Of a DNA stretch of 47,510 nt, positions 32,082-41,247 are shown piece by piece (the stretch's first letter is position 1; each line of letters starts with the position of its first letter). The stretch comes from an uncultured bacterium (GTDB lineage Bacteria; Bacillota; Clostridia; Lachnospirales; Lachnospiraceae): the NCBI GenBank assembly GCA_947243845.1, contig CAMXIF010000022.1:1-47510 (forward strand), written 5' to 3'. The translations under genes were made by a program, and so were the position numbers. The notes under the pieces are model-generated. The model was not told where the DNA came from, did no database searches, and was given only the letters and a program-made list of their open reading frames with translations.

Positions 32082-34319
32082 ATGAAGAAAAGAGAGAGAA
32101 CCAATGATAAAAAGACAGAAAAGGAAATTGAAAAATTATTAAAAAAACTCACATTGGATGAGAAGATTTCCATGGTTCACGCGGCAACCCTGTTTAAATC
32201 CGGTGCGGTGGACAGGCTTGGGATTCCGGCAATCGTGACTTCTGATGGGCCTATGGGTGTCCGGGCCGAATTCATGGACGACAGATGGATTTCTTCGGGA
32301 AATCAGGATGATATGGTGACTTATCTCCCCAGTAACAGTGCACTGGCTTCGTCCTGGAATCCGGATCTTGCCTATGCGATGGGGCATGTGCTGGGAGAAG
32401 AAGCCAGAGGACGAGGCAAGGATGTGATCTTGGCGCCCGGTATTAATATTAAGCGGGATCCGCGATGCGGCAGGAATTTTGAATATATGAGTGAGGATCC
32501 TAAGCTGACGGCGGCGTTGGCAGTGCCCTTTATCAAAGGAGTCCAGGAAAACGATGTGGCGGCCTGTGTGAAGCATTTTGCGGCCAATTGTCAGGAAACG
32601 GATCGCATGATGGTGGATGAGGAGATTGACGACAGGACGTTGTATGAGTTGTACTTACCGGCCTTTAAGGCTGCGGTGCAGGAGGGAAATGCCTATTCTA
32701 TCATGGGCGCCTATAATAGAATCAACGGAACCCACTGCTGTGAAAATAAAAGACTGTTGGATTTGATCCTCCGTATGGAATGGGGATTTGATGGGGCTGT
32801 AATCAGTGATTGGGGCGGCGTGCATAAGACAAAGGAGGCGGCCCAGTGCTCCATGGATTTGGAAATGTCTATCTTCCCTGACTTTGAGGACTATTATATG
32901 GCGAAACCTCTGAAAGAAGCGATCGCGCGCGGCGAAGTGTCGGAGGATATGGTGGATGCCAAGGTGAGAAACCTTCTGCGTATGATGTACCGCTTAAAGA
33001 TGATCGGAAGTCGTAAAGATACGCGTAAGGCGGGGGCGTATAATACAGTGGCCCACAGAGAGGCAGTTCTGCATACGGCCCGGGAGTCCATGATCCTGTT
33101 AAAGAATGAGAACCATACGCTGCCTTTGGATGCTAAAAAGATCAAAAAGCTTTTGGTGGTCGGCGCCAATGCAGCCAGACTTCATTCAGACGGCGGCGGC
33201 AGTGCGGAGATTAAGGCACTGTATGAAATCTGTCCGTTGGCGGGACTTAAGATGTATTTAGGAGGTAATACACAGGTACAATATGTGAAAGGATATCACG
33301 TACCGGAGAAACCCAAGACTTTTGATCACAACTGGCAGGCGGACAGCGTGGAGGATTTGAGAAATACCAATATAGGGCAGGTTGAACGGCCGCAAGCCGA
33401 TCAAGAAAATGAGAGACACCGCAGAGAAGAGGAAGAGAGGCTTGCGCAGGCTGCACAGGAACAGGCAGAGATTCATGAGAAGAATCAGGAACTCTTTGCC
33501 CAGGCTGTCGAGGCGGCGAAGGACGCGGATGCGGTCATTTTCGTGGGCGGTTTGAATCATAATATTGACAGCGAGGGATTTGACCGTGCGGATATGAAAC
33601 TTCCTTATGAACAGGATCTTTTAATAGAAAAATTATTGAAAGTCAGAAAAGACACGATTATCACCTTTGTAGGCGGATCCCCGGTGGAAATGCCCTGGAG
33701 GAATAAGGCGCGGGCAATCCTTTGGAGTTATTATGCGGGTATGGAGACAGGCAATGCTTTTGCGGAGATTATTTTTGGGGAAGTGAATCCTTCCGCGAAG
33801 CTGGCGGAGACTTTCCCGGCTGTATATGAGGATTGTGCGTCTGCTAAGAACGGCCAGTTCGGGAAATGGGGCAAAATTTCTCTGGAAGAGGGACTGTACT
33901 GTGGATATCGTCATTTTGACAGGCAGCACATTGCTCCTGCGTTCTGCTTTGGACATGGATTATCCTATACGGATTTCGAGTACAGTGGTTTGACTTTAAA
34001 GGCGGAGAAAGGCAAGAATGTGAAATTGACGTTTACGGTGAAGAATATCGGTAAGCGGGCCGGTGCGGAGATTGCGCAGGTGTACATTGCACCGATTGCG
34101 GCCAAAGTGGACAGGCCGGACAAAGAATTAAAGAGTTTTGCCAAAGTTTTCCTTGCGCCGGGCAGATCAAAAAAAGTTTCTCTTACACTTAAACAAGAAG
34201 ATTTTGCCTACTTTGATGTACAGCTTCACGATTTTATTGCAGATGCGGGAGATTATGTGATCCTGATCGGCGCTTCCAGCGAAGATATTCGTCTACGAGG
34301 TATTGCCACGCTTGCATAA
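32082..34319 (+). CDS. GH3 beta-glycosidase (beta-glucosidase/beta-xylosidase type)
   Basis: A 745-residue retaining glycosidase with the usual three GH3 parts: an N-terminal barrel (about 20-300), an alpha/beta sandwich (about 330-600) and a C-terminal fibronectin III-like domain (about 640-745). D243 in VISDWGGVH is the nucleophile, and NIKRDPRCGRNFEYMSEDP and VKHFAANCQETDR are the substrate-binding signatures. A charged helical insert near 435-480 (RHRREEEERLAQAAQEQAE) is notable but seen in other clostridial members. There is no signal peptide. ATG 32082 follows GGGAGAGG; the frame is open further upstream without a ribosome site. Context favours action on xylo- or gluco-oligosaccharides. 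Confidence 0.92.
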   Translation: MKKRERTNDKKTEKEIEKLLKKLTLDEKISMVHAATLFKSGAVDRLGIPAIVTSDGPMGVRAEFMDDRWISSGNQDDMVTYLPSNSALASSWNPDLAYAMGHVLGEEARGRGKDVILAPGINIKRDPRCGRNFEYMSEDPKLTAALAVPFIKGVQENDVAACVKHFAANCQETDRMMVDEEIDDRTLYELYLPAFKAAVQEGNAYSIMGAYNRINGTHCCENKRLLDLILRMEWGFDGAVISDWGGVHKTKEAAQCSMDLEMSIFPDFEDYYMAKPLKEAIARGEVSEDMVDAKVRNLLRMMYRLKMIGSRKDTRKAGAYNTVAHREAVLHTARESMILLKNENHTLPLDAKKIKKLLVVGANAARLHSDGGGSAEIKALYEICPLAGLKMYLGGNTQVQYVKGYHVPEKPKTFDHNWQADSVEDLRNTNIGQVERPQADQENERHRREEEERLAQAAQEQAEIHEKNQELFAQAVEAAKDADAVIFVGGLNHNIDSEGFDRADMKLPYEQDLLIEKLLKVRKDTIITFVGGSPVEMPWRNKARAILWSYYAGMETGNAFAEIIFGEVNPSAKLAETFPAVYEDCASAKNGQFGKWGKISLEEGLYCGYRHFDRQHIAPAFCFGHGLSYTDFEYSGLTLKAEKGKNVKLTFTVKNIGKRAGAEIAQVYIAPIAAKVDRPDKELKSFAKVFLAPGRSKKVSLTLKQEDFAYFDVQLHDFIADAGDYVILIGASSEDIRLRGIATLA

Positions 34320-34375
34320 AGCAATCTCTTTCTGTACATGCTAACAGAGCATTAAGTGCAGAAGGAGTGAAAAAA

Positions 34376-34615
34376 ATGGATTATAATACGTTACCCGTTG
34401 GTCTGGGCCTGGCGTTCGCCACGAACCGGGAAGCAATGGACCGGTTTTCAGATATGTCAGATGACGAAAAGAAAGAGTTTATCGAGAGAAGCCGGGGTGT
34501 GATGTCCAAGAAAGAGATGGAACGCCTGGTGGGTTCTCTGGTAGAGGAAGATGAGAAACCGGATCTTCATCTGGAAGATGTAAAAGATATTTTTAAAGGG
34601 CCAAGCATTGGCTGA
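34376..34615 (+). CDS. Small conserved protein of unknown function (79 aa)
   Basis: A 79-residue soluble protein. The central FSDMSDDEKKEFIERSRGVMSKKEMERLVGSL resembles a small helical pattern repeatedly seen in clostridial proteins of this length, but I know no function. The GTG at 34367 overlaps the ribosome site AAGGAG (34362-34367), so ATG 34376 is chosen with eight-base spacing. It lies 23 bases before the CCA-adding enzyme and is probably cotranscribed with it. Confidence 0.7.
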   Translation: MDYNTLPVGLGLAFATNREAMDRFSDMSDDEKKEFIERSRGVMSKKEMERLVGSLVEEDEKPDLHLEDVKDIFKGPSIG

Positions 34616-34638
34616 AGAAGACAGATAAGGAGAATCTC

Positions 34639-35970
34639 ATGCAGATACAGCTGCCTGCAAAAGTGCATAACATCATAGATACCCTGGAAGCGGCAGGTTA
34701 TGAGGCGTATGCAGTGGGTGGCTGTGTCCGGGATTCCATTCTGGGCAGGGAACCAGATGATTGGGATATCACGACTTCTGCCAGACCGGAGGAGATTAAG
34801 CGCCTTTTTTCGAGAACGATCGATACCGGCATCCGCCACGGGACTGTGACGGTCATGCTGGATAAAGAGGGTTTTGAGGTGACCACCTTTCGGATTGACG
34901 GTGATTATGAAGATGGCAGACATCCAAACAATGTTACTTTTACAGCCAGTCTGGAGGAAGATTTAAGGCGCCGGGATTTTACGATCAATGCCATGGCTTA
35001 CAATGAAATCCGGGGGCTGGCAGATCTCTATGGCGGTCTTGCAGATATAGAGGCCGGTGTGATCCGCTGTGTGGGAGATGCCAGAGAGCGTTTTACGGAA
35101 GATGCACTTCGTATGATGCGGGCAGTCCGTTTTTCAGCGCAGTTGGGGTATCGTATTGATGCGGATACCCAGGCGGCCGTCACGGCTCTTGCGCCTAATC
35201 TGCAGAAGATCAGTGCAGAGCGGATTCAGACTGAGTTAGTGAAACTTGTGTTATCACCACATCCTGATTATCTCCGGATTGCCTATGAGACCGGTATCAC
35301 AGCACAGATTCTGCCGGAATTTGATCTGTGTATGGAGACACCTCAGAACAACCCGCACCATTGTTATACCGTGGGAGAACATATCTTACATTCCATGCTG
35401 GCTATAGAAGCGGACAAAGTGCTGCGGCTTAGCATGCTTTTTCATGATATCGGAAAACCGCAGACATTGACGGTGGATGAAGAAGGTATCACCCATAATA
35501 GAACACATCCTGCGGTAGGTGCGCAGATGACCAGAGTAATCTTAAGGCGGTTGAAGTTTGATAATGATACCATAGATAAGGTGACTAAACTGGTATTGTA
35601 TCATGATCAGGAGATTGCTGTTACACAGGCGGGTGTCAGGCGGGCGCTGAACCGGATGGGGGAAGATATCTTTATAATGATGTTTGCTGTGCGCCGGGCG
35701 GATGTGGAGGCGCAGAGTGATTACCAGCGAGAAGAAAAATTGCAAACGCTTGCTTACATAGAAAGCTTGTATCGGGAGATCAAAGAACAGGGTGACGCCG
35801 TCAGCTTGAAAAATCTAGCCATCACGGGATATGACCTGATTGCCCAGGGAATGAAACCGGGAAGACAGGTCGGATTGGCATTGCAGGAGCTGCTTGACAG
35901 GGTTCTTGAGGACCCTTCCTTAAACACACCGGAAAAGCTGTTGGAGATTAGTAAGAAAATTGTCACATGA
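34639..35970 (+). CDS. cca: CCA tRNA nucleotidyltransferase with HD domain
   Basis: A 443-residue class II CCA-adding enzyme that builds or repairs tRNA 3' CCA ends. The nucleotidyltransferase head shows YAVGGCVRDSILG and the metal aspartates in DDWDITT, then RRDFTINAMAYN. The RMMRAVRFSAQLGY segment and neck follow. A C-terminal HD domain is present (HSMLAIEADKVLRLSMLFHDIGKP), which may add phosphatase activity. Both tRNAs in this window lack an encoded CCA, so this enzyme is needed for them. The ribosome site is AAGGAG. Confidence 0.94.
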   Translation: MQIQLPAKVHNIIDTLEAAGYEAYAVGGCVRDSILGREPDDWDITTSARPEEIKRLFSRTIDTGIRHGTVTVMLDKEGFEVTTFRIDGDYEDGRHPNNVTFTASLEEDLRRRDFTINAMAYNEIRGLADLYGGLADIEAGVIRCVGDARERFTEDALRMMRAVRFSAQLGYRIDADTQAAVTALAPNLQKISAERIQTELVKLVLSPHPDYLRIAYETGITAQILPEFDLCMETPQNNPHHCYTVGEHILHSMLAIEADKVLRLSMLFHDIGKPQTLTVDEEGITHNRTHPAVGAQMTRVILRRLKFDNDTIDKVTKLVLYHDQEIAVTQAGVRRALNRMGEDIFIMMFAVRRADVEAQSDYQREEKLQTLAYIESLYREIKEQGDAVSLKNLAITGYDLIAQGMKPGRQVGLALQELLDRVLEDPSLNTPEKLLEISKKIVT

Positions 35971-36032
35971 AAATCATACTTTTCCCTTGCTATTCATAAG
36001 ATAAGATAGACGACTAAGCAGGGGGTATTCGT

Positions 36033-37010
36033 GTGAATGACAGAGCTGTCAGTTTATTGGAGCAATATGAGATAGAAGTTAATCGTACCTGGAAGGGGCG
36101 TGGAGCCATCCTGTGCGATTCAGACCGTGGGCTGCTTATCATGAAAGAGTATGGCGGACCGGCGGATAAAGTCAGATTTCAGGATTTCCTGTTAAAACAT
36201 ATTAACGAGAGCGGCATTGTAAGGGTGGAGTCTATTCTGCGGACGAGGGAAGATGAGTTGATCGTCTGCGATCAGGACAGAGTGCCTTATATTGTTAAGA
36301 CATACTTTGAAGGCAGGGAATGTGATCATCGGAATATGGAAGAATGCTGCAGCGCGGTAGATACATTGGCAGCCCTGCACAAGATTTGTGACCTCGCGGA
36401 TTATGTAGAACTGCAGGATCAGCCGGTGTACCGGGTAGAAAATGAGTATGAGAAGCATAACCGAGAACTGAAAAAGGTACACAAATTTCTTCAGAAAAAA
36501 AGCCAGAAAACGGATTTTGAAATATATTTGATGAAACATTATGATTATTTTATGGATATTGCCTTGCAAATTACTGAGGATTTGCGGTATTATGCCTATG
36601 GAGAGGATTCCCTTAAGTATCCGGTCGTGTGTCATGGTGATTATCAGTACCACAACATCCTGCAGACCGATAACGGCAGTGTGCTCATCAATTTTGAGAA
36701 ATGTGTCAGAGACCATCCGGTGAGAGATCTGTATCTGTTTATGCGCAAGCTGCTGGAAAAAAATAACTGGTCGCAGACACTTGGGAATATGCTTCTGGAG
36801 AGTTATAATAAAGAGAAGACACTCTCTGAGCAGGATTACAGGCAGCTGTATTTCCGTTTTGCCTATCCGGAAAAATTCTGGAAGATCGTAAATTTTTATT
36901 ATAACAGCGGCAAAGCATGGATACCGGGAAGAAATATGGAGAAAATAGAGAAATTGTTTGCACAGGAAGAAGAGAAAAAGCTTTTCCTGCAAAATATATT
37001 TCGCTTATAA
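36033..37010 (+). CDS. CotS-like aminoglycoside-phosphotransferase-fold protein
   Basis: A 325-residue kinase-fold protein of the CotS/YutH group found in spore formers. The N-lobe covers about 1-110. The catalytic loop is seen in VCHGDYQYHNIL (HGD...N) near residues 202-213, and the metal-binding Asp of the following motif is replaced: VLINFEKCVRDHPVRDL has Asn-Phe-Glu where D-F-(D/E) is usual. In the family CotS is a spore-coat protein, and the substrate is unknown. The start is GTG, seven bases after GGGGG. It lies 62 bases after cca and 61 before the PEGA lipoprotein. Confidence 0.75.
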   Translation: MNDRAVSLLEQYEIEVNRTWKGRGAILCDSDRGLLIMKEYGGPADKVRFQDFLLKHINESGIVRVESILRTREDELIVCDQDRVPYIVKTYFEGRECDHRNMEECCSAVDTLAALHKICDLADYVELQDQPVYRVENEYEKHNRELKKVHKFLQKKSQKTDFEIYLMKHYDYFMDIALQITEDLRYYAYGEDSLKYPVVCHGDYQYHNILQTDNGSVLINFEKCVRDHPVRDLYLFMRKLLEKNNWSQTLGNMLLESYNKEKTLSEQDYRQLYFRFAYPEKFWKIVNFYYNSGKAWIPGRNMEKIEKLFAQEEEKKLFLQNIFRL

Positions 37011-37071
37011 TTTATAGATGGGGCAAGGATTCCTGAATGACTGGATAACTGCCCCGATATGGAGGATAAGA

Positions 37072-39315
37072 ATGCACAGAAGATTTATAAACACAGTTGC
37101 GATGTTGATGGTAATGACGCTCTGCCTGACGGGTTGTACTTCGGAGGCCAGTATTGTGGGCAAAGCCAAGGATAAAAAGACGGTGGACACAGGTTTTACC
37201 GTTACCACAGCGGGCAGCTATGATTCAGCAGACACGGCGGTGGTCATCTCCATAGATCAGGAGAACAGCGCCGTGGTCTTCATGAATATGGAGACGGGCA
37301 AACAGTACACCCTCTACTATGACGGAACCACCTATGTGAAAGATAAACATGACGGCCCCATGACCATTTCCCAGATTGAACCGGGAAATGTGGTAGATGT
37401 AACCTTTCTAAAAGGGAAAAGGCGCCTTGCCAGCATCCAATGTTCTCCGCAGGCCTGGGTGTATGATGGGATTGAAAATTATGACCTGGGCGGGCTTAAC
37501 AAAACTGCCAACATCGGATCTAATACCTATTCCCTTCCGGATGATGTGGTCGTTATGTCAGAAGGCAGACGTTCGGAAGTCATGGACGTGGTAAAACAGG
37601 ATGTGCTCACAGTCTCCGGCATCGATCATAAGATCTATAGTATCAATGTGGAGAGAGGGCATGGCTATCTGCGGTTAAAGAACGACCAGGCGCTTCTCGG
37701 CGGCTGGATAGAAGTGGGTAACAGCGTGATTCGGGAGATTACTGAGGACATGCTCCTGGTGGTACCGGAGGGGAGTTATCAGGTGCTCCTGTCCAATAAC
37801 GGCGTAAGCGGTACCAAAGAAGTGATAATTGAGCGCAATAAGGAAGTGATACTTGATGTGGGCGATCTGGAGATCACAGAGAATAAGACCGGACGGATTT
37901 TGTTCAGCGTCACGCCGGACAACGCAAAGGTTTCCATAGACGGCAAGACTGTGGATATCAGCAAGGCGGTAGAACTGCCCTACGGAATCCACCAGGTGCA
38001 TCTGGAAGCCAAAGGGTACGATTCTCTGACTAAATATATTCAGGTGGGATCGGAGTATGCAACCATTTCCTTTGAACTTGAGGAGGAGCGGGACGATAAT
38101 GACAGGCGCACTGTCAGCAGTAATACAATAGATGATTACCAGCCGGCTGCACCTGCGGAAGATCAGAATAAACAGGATAGCCTCAGTGAAAATGCTTTGG
38201 GACCAAAGAGCGGTAACAGGGTGTATATTGATGCACCTAAGAATGTGGAAGTTTATTTAGATGGTAACTATATCGGGGTTTCTCCGATAAGCTTTAAGAA
38301 AACGATAGGAAGTCACACTATTACTCTGCGTAAGAGCGGATATAAGACTAAGAGTTATACAATATATCTCTACAATGATGGAGAGGACATCACCTATTCC
38401 TTTACGGATCTTGAGAAGGAGACGGTTAGCGGGAATAGTACGAAGCCGGGTGATGATGGGTCGGTTAGTGAAAATTCACTTGTGGCGGTACAGGTTAAGC
38501 TTGATTTAGAGGGTGTGCGTGTCTTTGTAGATGATACTTTAAAGGGAATTACGAGTTCATCATCGAAGACGATAGACTTTGACTTAAAACCAGGACGTCA
38601 TACAATTACCTTAATAAGTACGAGATATGGAACAAAGGATTATCAAATTGATATTCCTGAGGATATAAAGGAAATTACATATACACAAGAGGATTTTCCA
38701 GGGTTTGGAGAGACAGTAAGCGGAAATAATCCGGATCCGCCGAAGGAAGATTGTGAGCATGAATATAAGGATGGTGAATGCACGAAGTGTGGTGATAAGT
38801 GTATACATGATTTTAGTAGTGAAGGAGAAGTTACGCGAGAACCTACCTGTACGGAGAAGGGTGAGAGAACCATAACTTGCCCGGAATGCGGAGAGAGTAA
38901 AATAGAGGACATTCCGGCAGGACATCAGTATGAAGCAGGTAAATGTATACGCTGCGGTGAGGATGACCCTAATCATAAACATAGTTATACTGAATCAACC
39001 ACTAAAGAACCGACCTGTACGAAGGAAGGTGAGATAACATATAAATGTGAATGTGGAGACAGCTATACGGATTCAATTCCAGCAACAGGAAAACATTATT
39101 ATGAGGATGGTAAATGTAAAGACTGCGGCAAACCAGAGCCTGAATCAGGATCGGAGCCAGATAAAGATGGAGAAGATTCCGATGGAGATGGTGCCGGAAC
39201 AGGGGAAACTTTACCGTCCCCTGATTCTGGAAATAACACTCCCCAGACACCTGATGATTCTGGGATTATCACCGAACGCATAGAACAAACCAGCAATTCC
39301 CGCCGCAGGCGTTAA
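37072..39315 (+). CDS. Large PEGA-domain lipoprotein with Cys-rich C-terminal repeats
   Basis: A 747-residue surface lipoprotein. The N-terminus is basic and hydrophobic, ending in LCLTGC (lipobox). A unique domain (about 30-260) is followed by three PEGA-type repeats (near 278-340, 382-435 and 475-530), each with the YxDG/VxxDG turn and a GxHxITL core. The C-terminal part has repeated C-x2-C / H-x-Y modules (HEYKDGECTKCG, HDFSSEGEVTREPTC, HKHSYTESTTKEPTC) and then an acidic Gly/Ser/Pro tail ending in basic residues. PEGA domains are associated with carbohydrate or envelope contact. An upstream ATG at 37018 is rejected because GGAGG precedes ATG 37072. Codon and base use change near 38220. 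Confidence 0.82.
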   Translation: MHRRFINTVAMLMVMTLCLTGCTSEASIVGKAKDKKTVDTGFTVTTAGSYDSADTAVVISIDQENSAVVFMNMETGKQYTLYYDGTTYVKDKHDGPMTISQIEPGNVVDVTFLKGKRRLASIQCSPQAWVYDGIENYDLGGLNKTANIGSNTYSLPDDVVVMSEGRRSEVMDVVKQDVLTVSGIDHKIYSINVERGHGYLRLKNDQALLGGWIEVGNSVIREITEDMLLVVPEGSYQVLLSNNGVSGTKEVIIERNKEVILDVGDLEITENKTGRILFSVTPDNAKVSIDGKTVDISKAVELPYGIHQVHLEAKGYDSLTKYIQVGSEYATISFELEEERDDNDRRTVSSNTIDDYQPAAPAEDQNKQDSLSENALGPKSGNRVYIDAPKNVEVYLDGNYIGVSPISFKKTIGSHTITLRKSGYKTKSYTIYLYNDGEDITYSFTDLEKETVSGNSTKPGDDGSVSENSLVAVQVKLDLEGVRVFVDDTLKGITSSSSKTIDFDLKPGRHTITLISTRYGTKDYQIDIPEDIKEITYTQEDFPGFGETVSGNNPDPPKEDCEHEYKDGECTKCGDKCIHDFSSEGEVTREPTCTEKGERTITCPECGESKIEDIPAGHQYEAGKCIRCGEDDPNHKHSYTESTTKEPTCTKEGEITYKCECGDSYTDSIPATGKHYYEDGKCKDCGKPEPESGSEPDKDGEDSDGDGAGTGETLPSPDSGNNTPQTPDDSGIITERIEQTSNSRRRR

Positions 39316-39377
39316 AAGAAGACTGTTACAGAAGACAATGGATGTAACTGAGCGCTTGTACGCCAAAAGGAGCAGTC

Positions 39378-40082
39378 ATGTCAGACAAGAAATATACATA
39401 CGAGGAATTTCTCGATATCATTAAAATGCTCAGAAGTGAAAATGGCTGTCCCTGGGATAAGGTACAGACACATGAGAGCCTGAAACCGTGTATGATGGAG
39501 GAGGCAGCAGAGTTGCTGGCCTCCATCCGCATCTATGACCAGACTGGCAATCCGGAAAATATGATAGAAGAACTGGGTGACGTTCTTCTGCAGGTAGTCA
39601 TGCATGCACAGATTGCTTCAGAAGAGGGGTTATTTACCATGGAAGATGTGGTGAACGAAGTCAGTCAGAAGATGGTGAGACGTCATCCCCATGTGTTTGG
39701 AACAGGTAGTGCGGATACACCTGACGAAGTACTGGTAAACTGGGAAGAAATTAAAAAGGAAGAGAAGAAAGATAAGGATTGGGTGGAATCACCTCTCAGA
39801 GAAATCCCCAGGGAATTGCCGGCGCTTACAAGGGCAGCGAAAGTTCTGAAAAAGATAGACAAGTTTTACGAGCAGGGCAGTACGTTTGAGCAGGATGTGA
39901 CGGCGTTACAGGAGGCGGTGGATCGGCTGAAAACCTGCGAACCTTCCGCATATGATAAGGAACTAAGTGATATTATGGCGGATATGCTTCTTCGGTTGAG
40001 CGATATTGCCAGGATAGGAAAAATTTCCCAGGAGCAGGTTTTGACGGATAAAATAGACGATTTAATTGAGAAATATGAGTGA
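39378..40082 (+). CDS. mazG: Nucleoside triphosphate pyrophosphohydrolase MazG
   Basis: A 234-residue MazG that hydrolyses (d)NTPs to monophosphate and pyrophosphate, a house-cleaning activity. The N-terminal module has CPWDKVQTHESLKPCMMEEAAELLASI with the ExxE metal site, then ELGDVLLQVVMHAQIA with ExxD. The signature RRHPHVFG follows near residue 105. The second module (about 140-234) is reduced, as in many MazG. The ribosome site AAAAGGAG is well placed. A hairpin terminator (40153-40178) follows. Confidence 0.93.
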   Translation: MSDKKYTYEEFLDIIKMLRSENGCPWDKVQTHESLKPCMMEEAAELLASIRIYDQTGNPENMIEELGDVLLQVVMHAQIASEEGLFTMEDVVNEVSQKMVRRHPHVFGTGSADTPDEVLVNWEEIKKEEKKDKDWVESPLREIPRELPALTRAAKVLKKIDKFYEQGSTFEQDVTALQEAVDRLKTCEPSAYDKELSDIMADMLLRLSDIARIGKISQEQVLTDKIDDLIEKYE

Positions 40083-40152
40083 ATATTCAGACAATAAATT
40101 ATAATTGCCGCGAAATAGCATCAACAGAACATATGCATGGCGGCGAATCCCG

Positions 40153-40179
40153 AAAAATGCCGTAAAAATGGCATTTTTT
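40153..40179 (+). terminator. Terminator between mazG and hupB
   Basis: AAAAATGCC (40153-40161) pairs with GGCATTTTT (40170-40178) and continues as a T-run. It abuts the -35 box of the HU promoter. Confidence 0.8.
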
Positions 40180-40181
40180 GC

Positions 40182-40210
40182 TTGACAAGCCCATTAAAAG
40201 CAGATATAAA
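40182..40210 (+). promoter_or_regulatory. Strong promoter of the HU gene
   Basis: A perfect TTGACA (40182-40187), 17 bases, TATAAA (40205-40210). The leader is about 60 bases, ending in GAGGAGG before the ATG, as expected for an abundant protein. Confidence 0.85.
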
Positions 40211-40278
40211 TATGTATAGACAGTTTCGAAGAGGAAACATCTAAATATTATTAAACTCATTAAAGAGGAGGAGTTAAC

Positions 40279-40554
40279 ATGAACAAGACAGAGTTAGTTG
40301 CAGCTATGGCTGATCAGGCAGGCTTATCTAAAAAAGATGCAGAGAAGGCATTAAAGGCATTTACGGATGTGGTTGCTGATGAACTGAAGAAAGACGGTAA
40401 AGTACAGTTAGTTGGTTTTGGTACTTTTGAAGTTTCCAAGAGAGCAGCAAGAGAGGGCAGAAATCCTCAGAGCGGCGCTGTTATGAAGATTGCTGCTTCC
40501 AAGGCTCCTAAGTTCAAAGCTGGTAAGGCACTGAAGGATATGCTTAACGCATAG
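40279..40554 (+). CDS. hup: HU DNA-binding protein
   Basis: A 91-residue HU, the main bacterial nucleoid protein; it bends DNA as a dimer. It begins MNKTELVAAMADQAGLSKKDAEKAL and carries the signature GFGTFEVSKRAAREGRNPQSG with the Pro at the tip of the DNA-binding arm, ending in FKAGKALKDMLN. Codons such as AAA/AAG, GCT/GCA and TCC suit high expression, and its promoter is near consensus. A terminator follows. Confidence 0.97.
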   Translation: MNKTELVAAMADQAGLSKKDAEKALKAFTDVVADELKKDGKVQLVGFGTFEVSKRAAREGRNPQSGAVMKIAASKAPKFKAGKALKDMLNA

Positions 40555-40570
40555 ATCTTAAAATGATGAG

Positions 40571-40602
40571 AAAGCCTGTATGCAATGCATACGGGCTTTT
40601 TG
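40571..40602 (+). terminator. Terminator of the HU gene
   Basis: AAAGCCTGTATGC (40571-40583) pairs with GCATACGGGCTTT (40587-40599), one G-U pair, three-base loop, then T-run. Some read-through to rqcP may occur, as only 26 bases separate its end from that start. Confidence 0.9.
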
Positions 40603-40627
40603 TGTTATGAGAAGAGGAGGGAAAGAT

Positions 40628-40870
40628 ATGAGATTGGACAAATATTTAAAAGTATCCCGGCTGATCAAACGCCGCACAGTGGCAAATGAGGCCTGTGATG
40701 CCGGCAGGGTTTTTATCAATGACAGGCCGGCGAAAGCCTCCGCCAATGTGAAGGCCGGAGATGTCATCACCATTCAATTCGGGAATAAGGAAGTGAAAGT
40801 GGAAGTGTTGGATGTACAGGAGACTGTAAGGAAGGAGGAAGCAAAAGAATTATTCCGTTATTTGACGTAA
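40628..40870 (+). CDS. rqcP: RqcP/YabO S4-domain protein
   Basis: An 80-residue S4 RNA-binding protein: MRLDKYLKVSRLIKRRTVANEACDAGRVFIND is the S4 core. In Firmicutes, RqcP works with RqcH on stalled 50S subunits to add C-terminal alanine tails. Its place before yabP, yabQ and divIC matches B. subtilis yabO. The frame opens upstream at 40580 within the HU terminator, but homology begins at MRLDKY, and GGAGGG precedes ATG 40628. Confidence 0.9.
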   Translation: MRLDKYLKVSRLIKRRTVANEACDAGRVFINDRPAKASANVKAGDVITIQFGNKEVKVEVLDVQETVRKEEAKELFRYLT

Positions 40871-40933
40871 CAGGCATATTTCATACAGATCAGACATACA
40901 TTTAAGAAGTACCATAATCACGGGAGGGCATGT

Positions 40934-41224
40934 ATGGAAGATCTGAATAACAGCGGCAAAAAACCTCACAAGCTAATGCTTACCAACAGAAGGACATGTA
41001 CTGTCAGTGGAGTCAATGATGTACTTTCCTTTGATGTGAACGAGATTCTGTTGGAGACAGAACAGGGAATGCTGATGATTAAAGGTAATGAACTGCATGT
41101 CAGCAGGCTTTCCCTGGATAAAGGGGAAGTAGATATTGATGGCAGGGTAGACAGCTTTACCTATTCAGAGAGTGCAGGATACGGTGCGAAGGGCGAATCC
41201 ATACTGTCCAGACTGTTTAAATGA
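40934..41224 (+). CDS. yabP: Sporulation protein YabP
   Basis: A 96-residue YabP/YqfC-family protein (core LMLTNRRTCTVSGVNDVLSFDVNEILLETEQGMLMIKGNELHV). In the family, YabP is needed for spore cortex formation together with YabQ. A GGGAGGG ribosome site precedes the ATG, and yabQ follows by 23 bases. It indicates that this organism has retained sporulation genes. Confidence 0.88.
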   Translation: MEDLNNSGKKPHKLMLTNRRTCTVSGVNDVLSFDVNEILLETEQGMLMIKGNELHVSRLSLDKGEVDIDGRVDSFTYSESAGYGAKGESILSRLFK

Positions 41225-41247
41225 GTTCTCGGAGGAAGTCATGAAAT

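Noticed and set aside
37038..37071. Longer N-terminus of the PEGA lipoprotein from the ATG at 37018
   Set aside because: The extra residues would spoil the signal peptide, and GGAGG sits immediately before the ATG at 37072.
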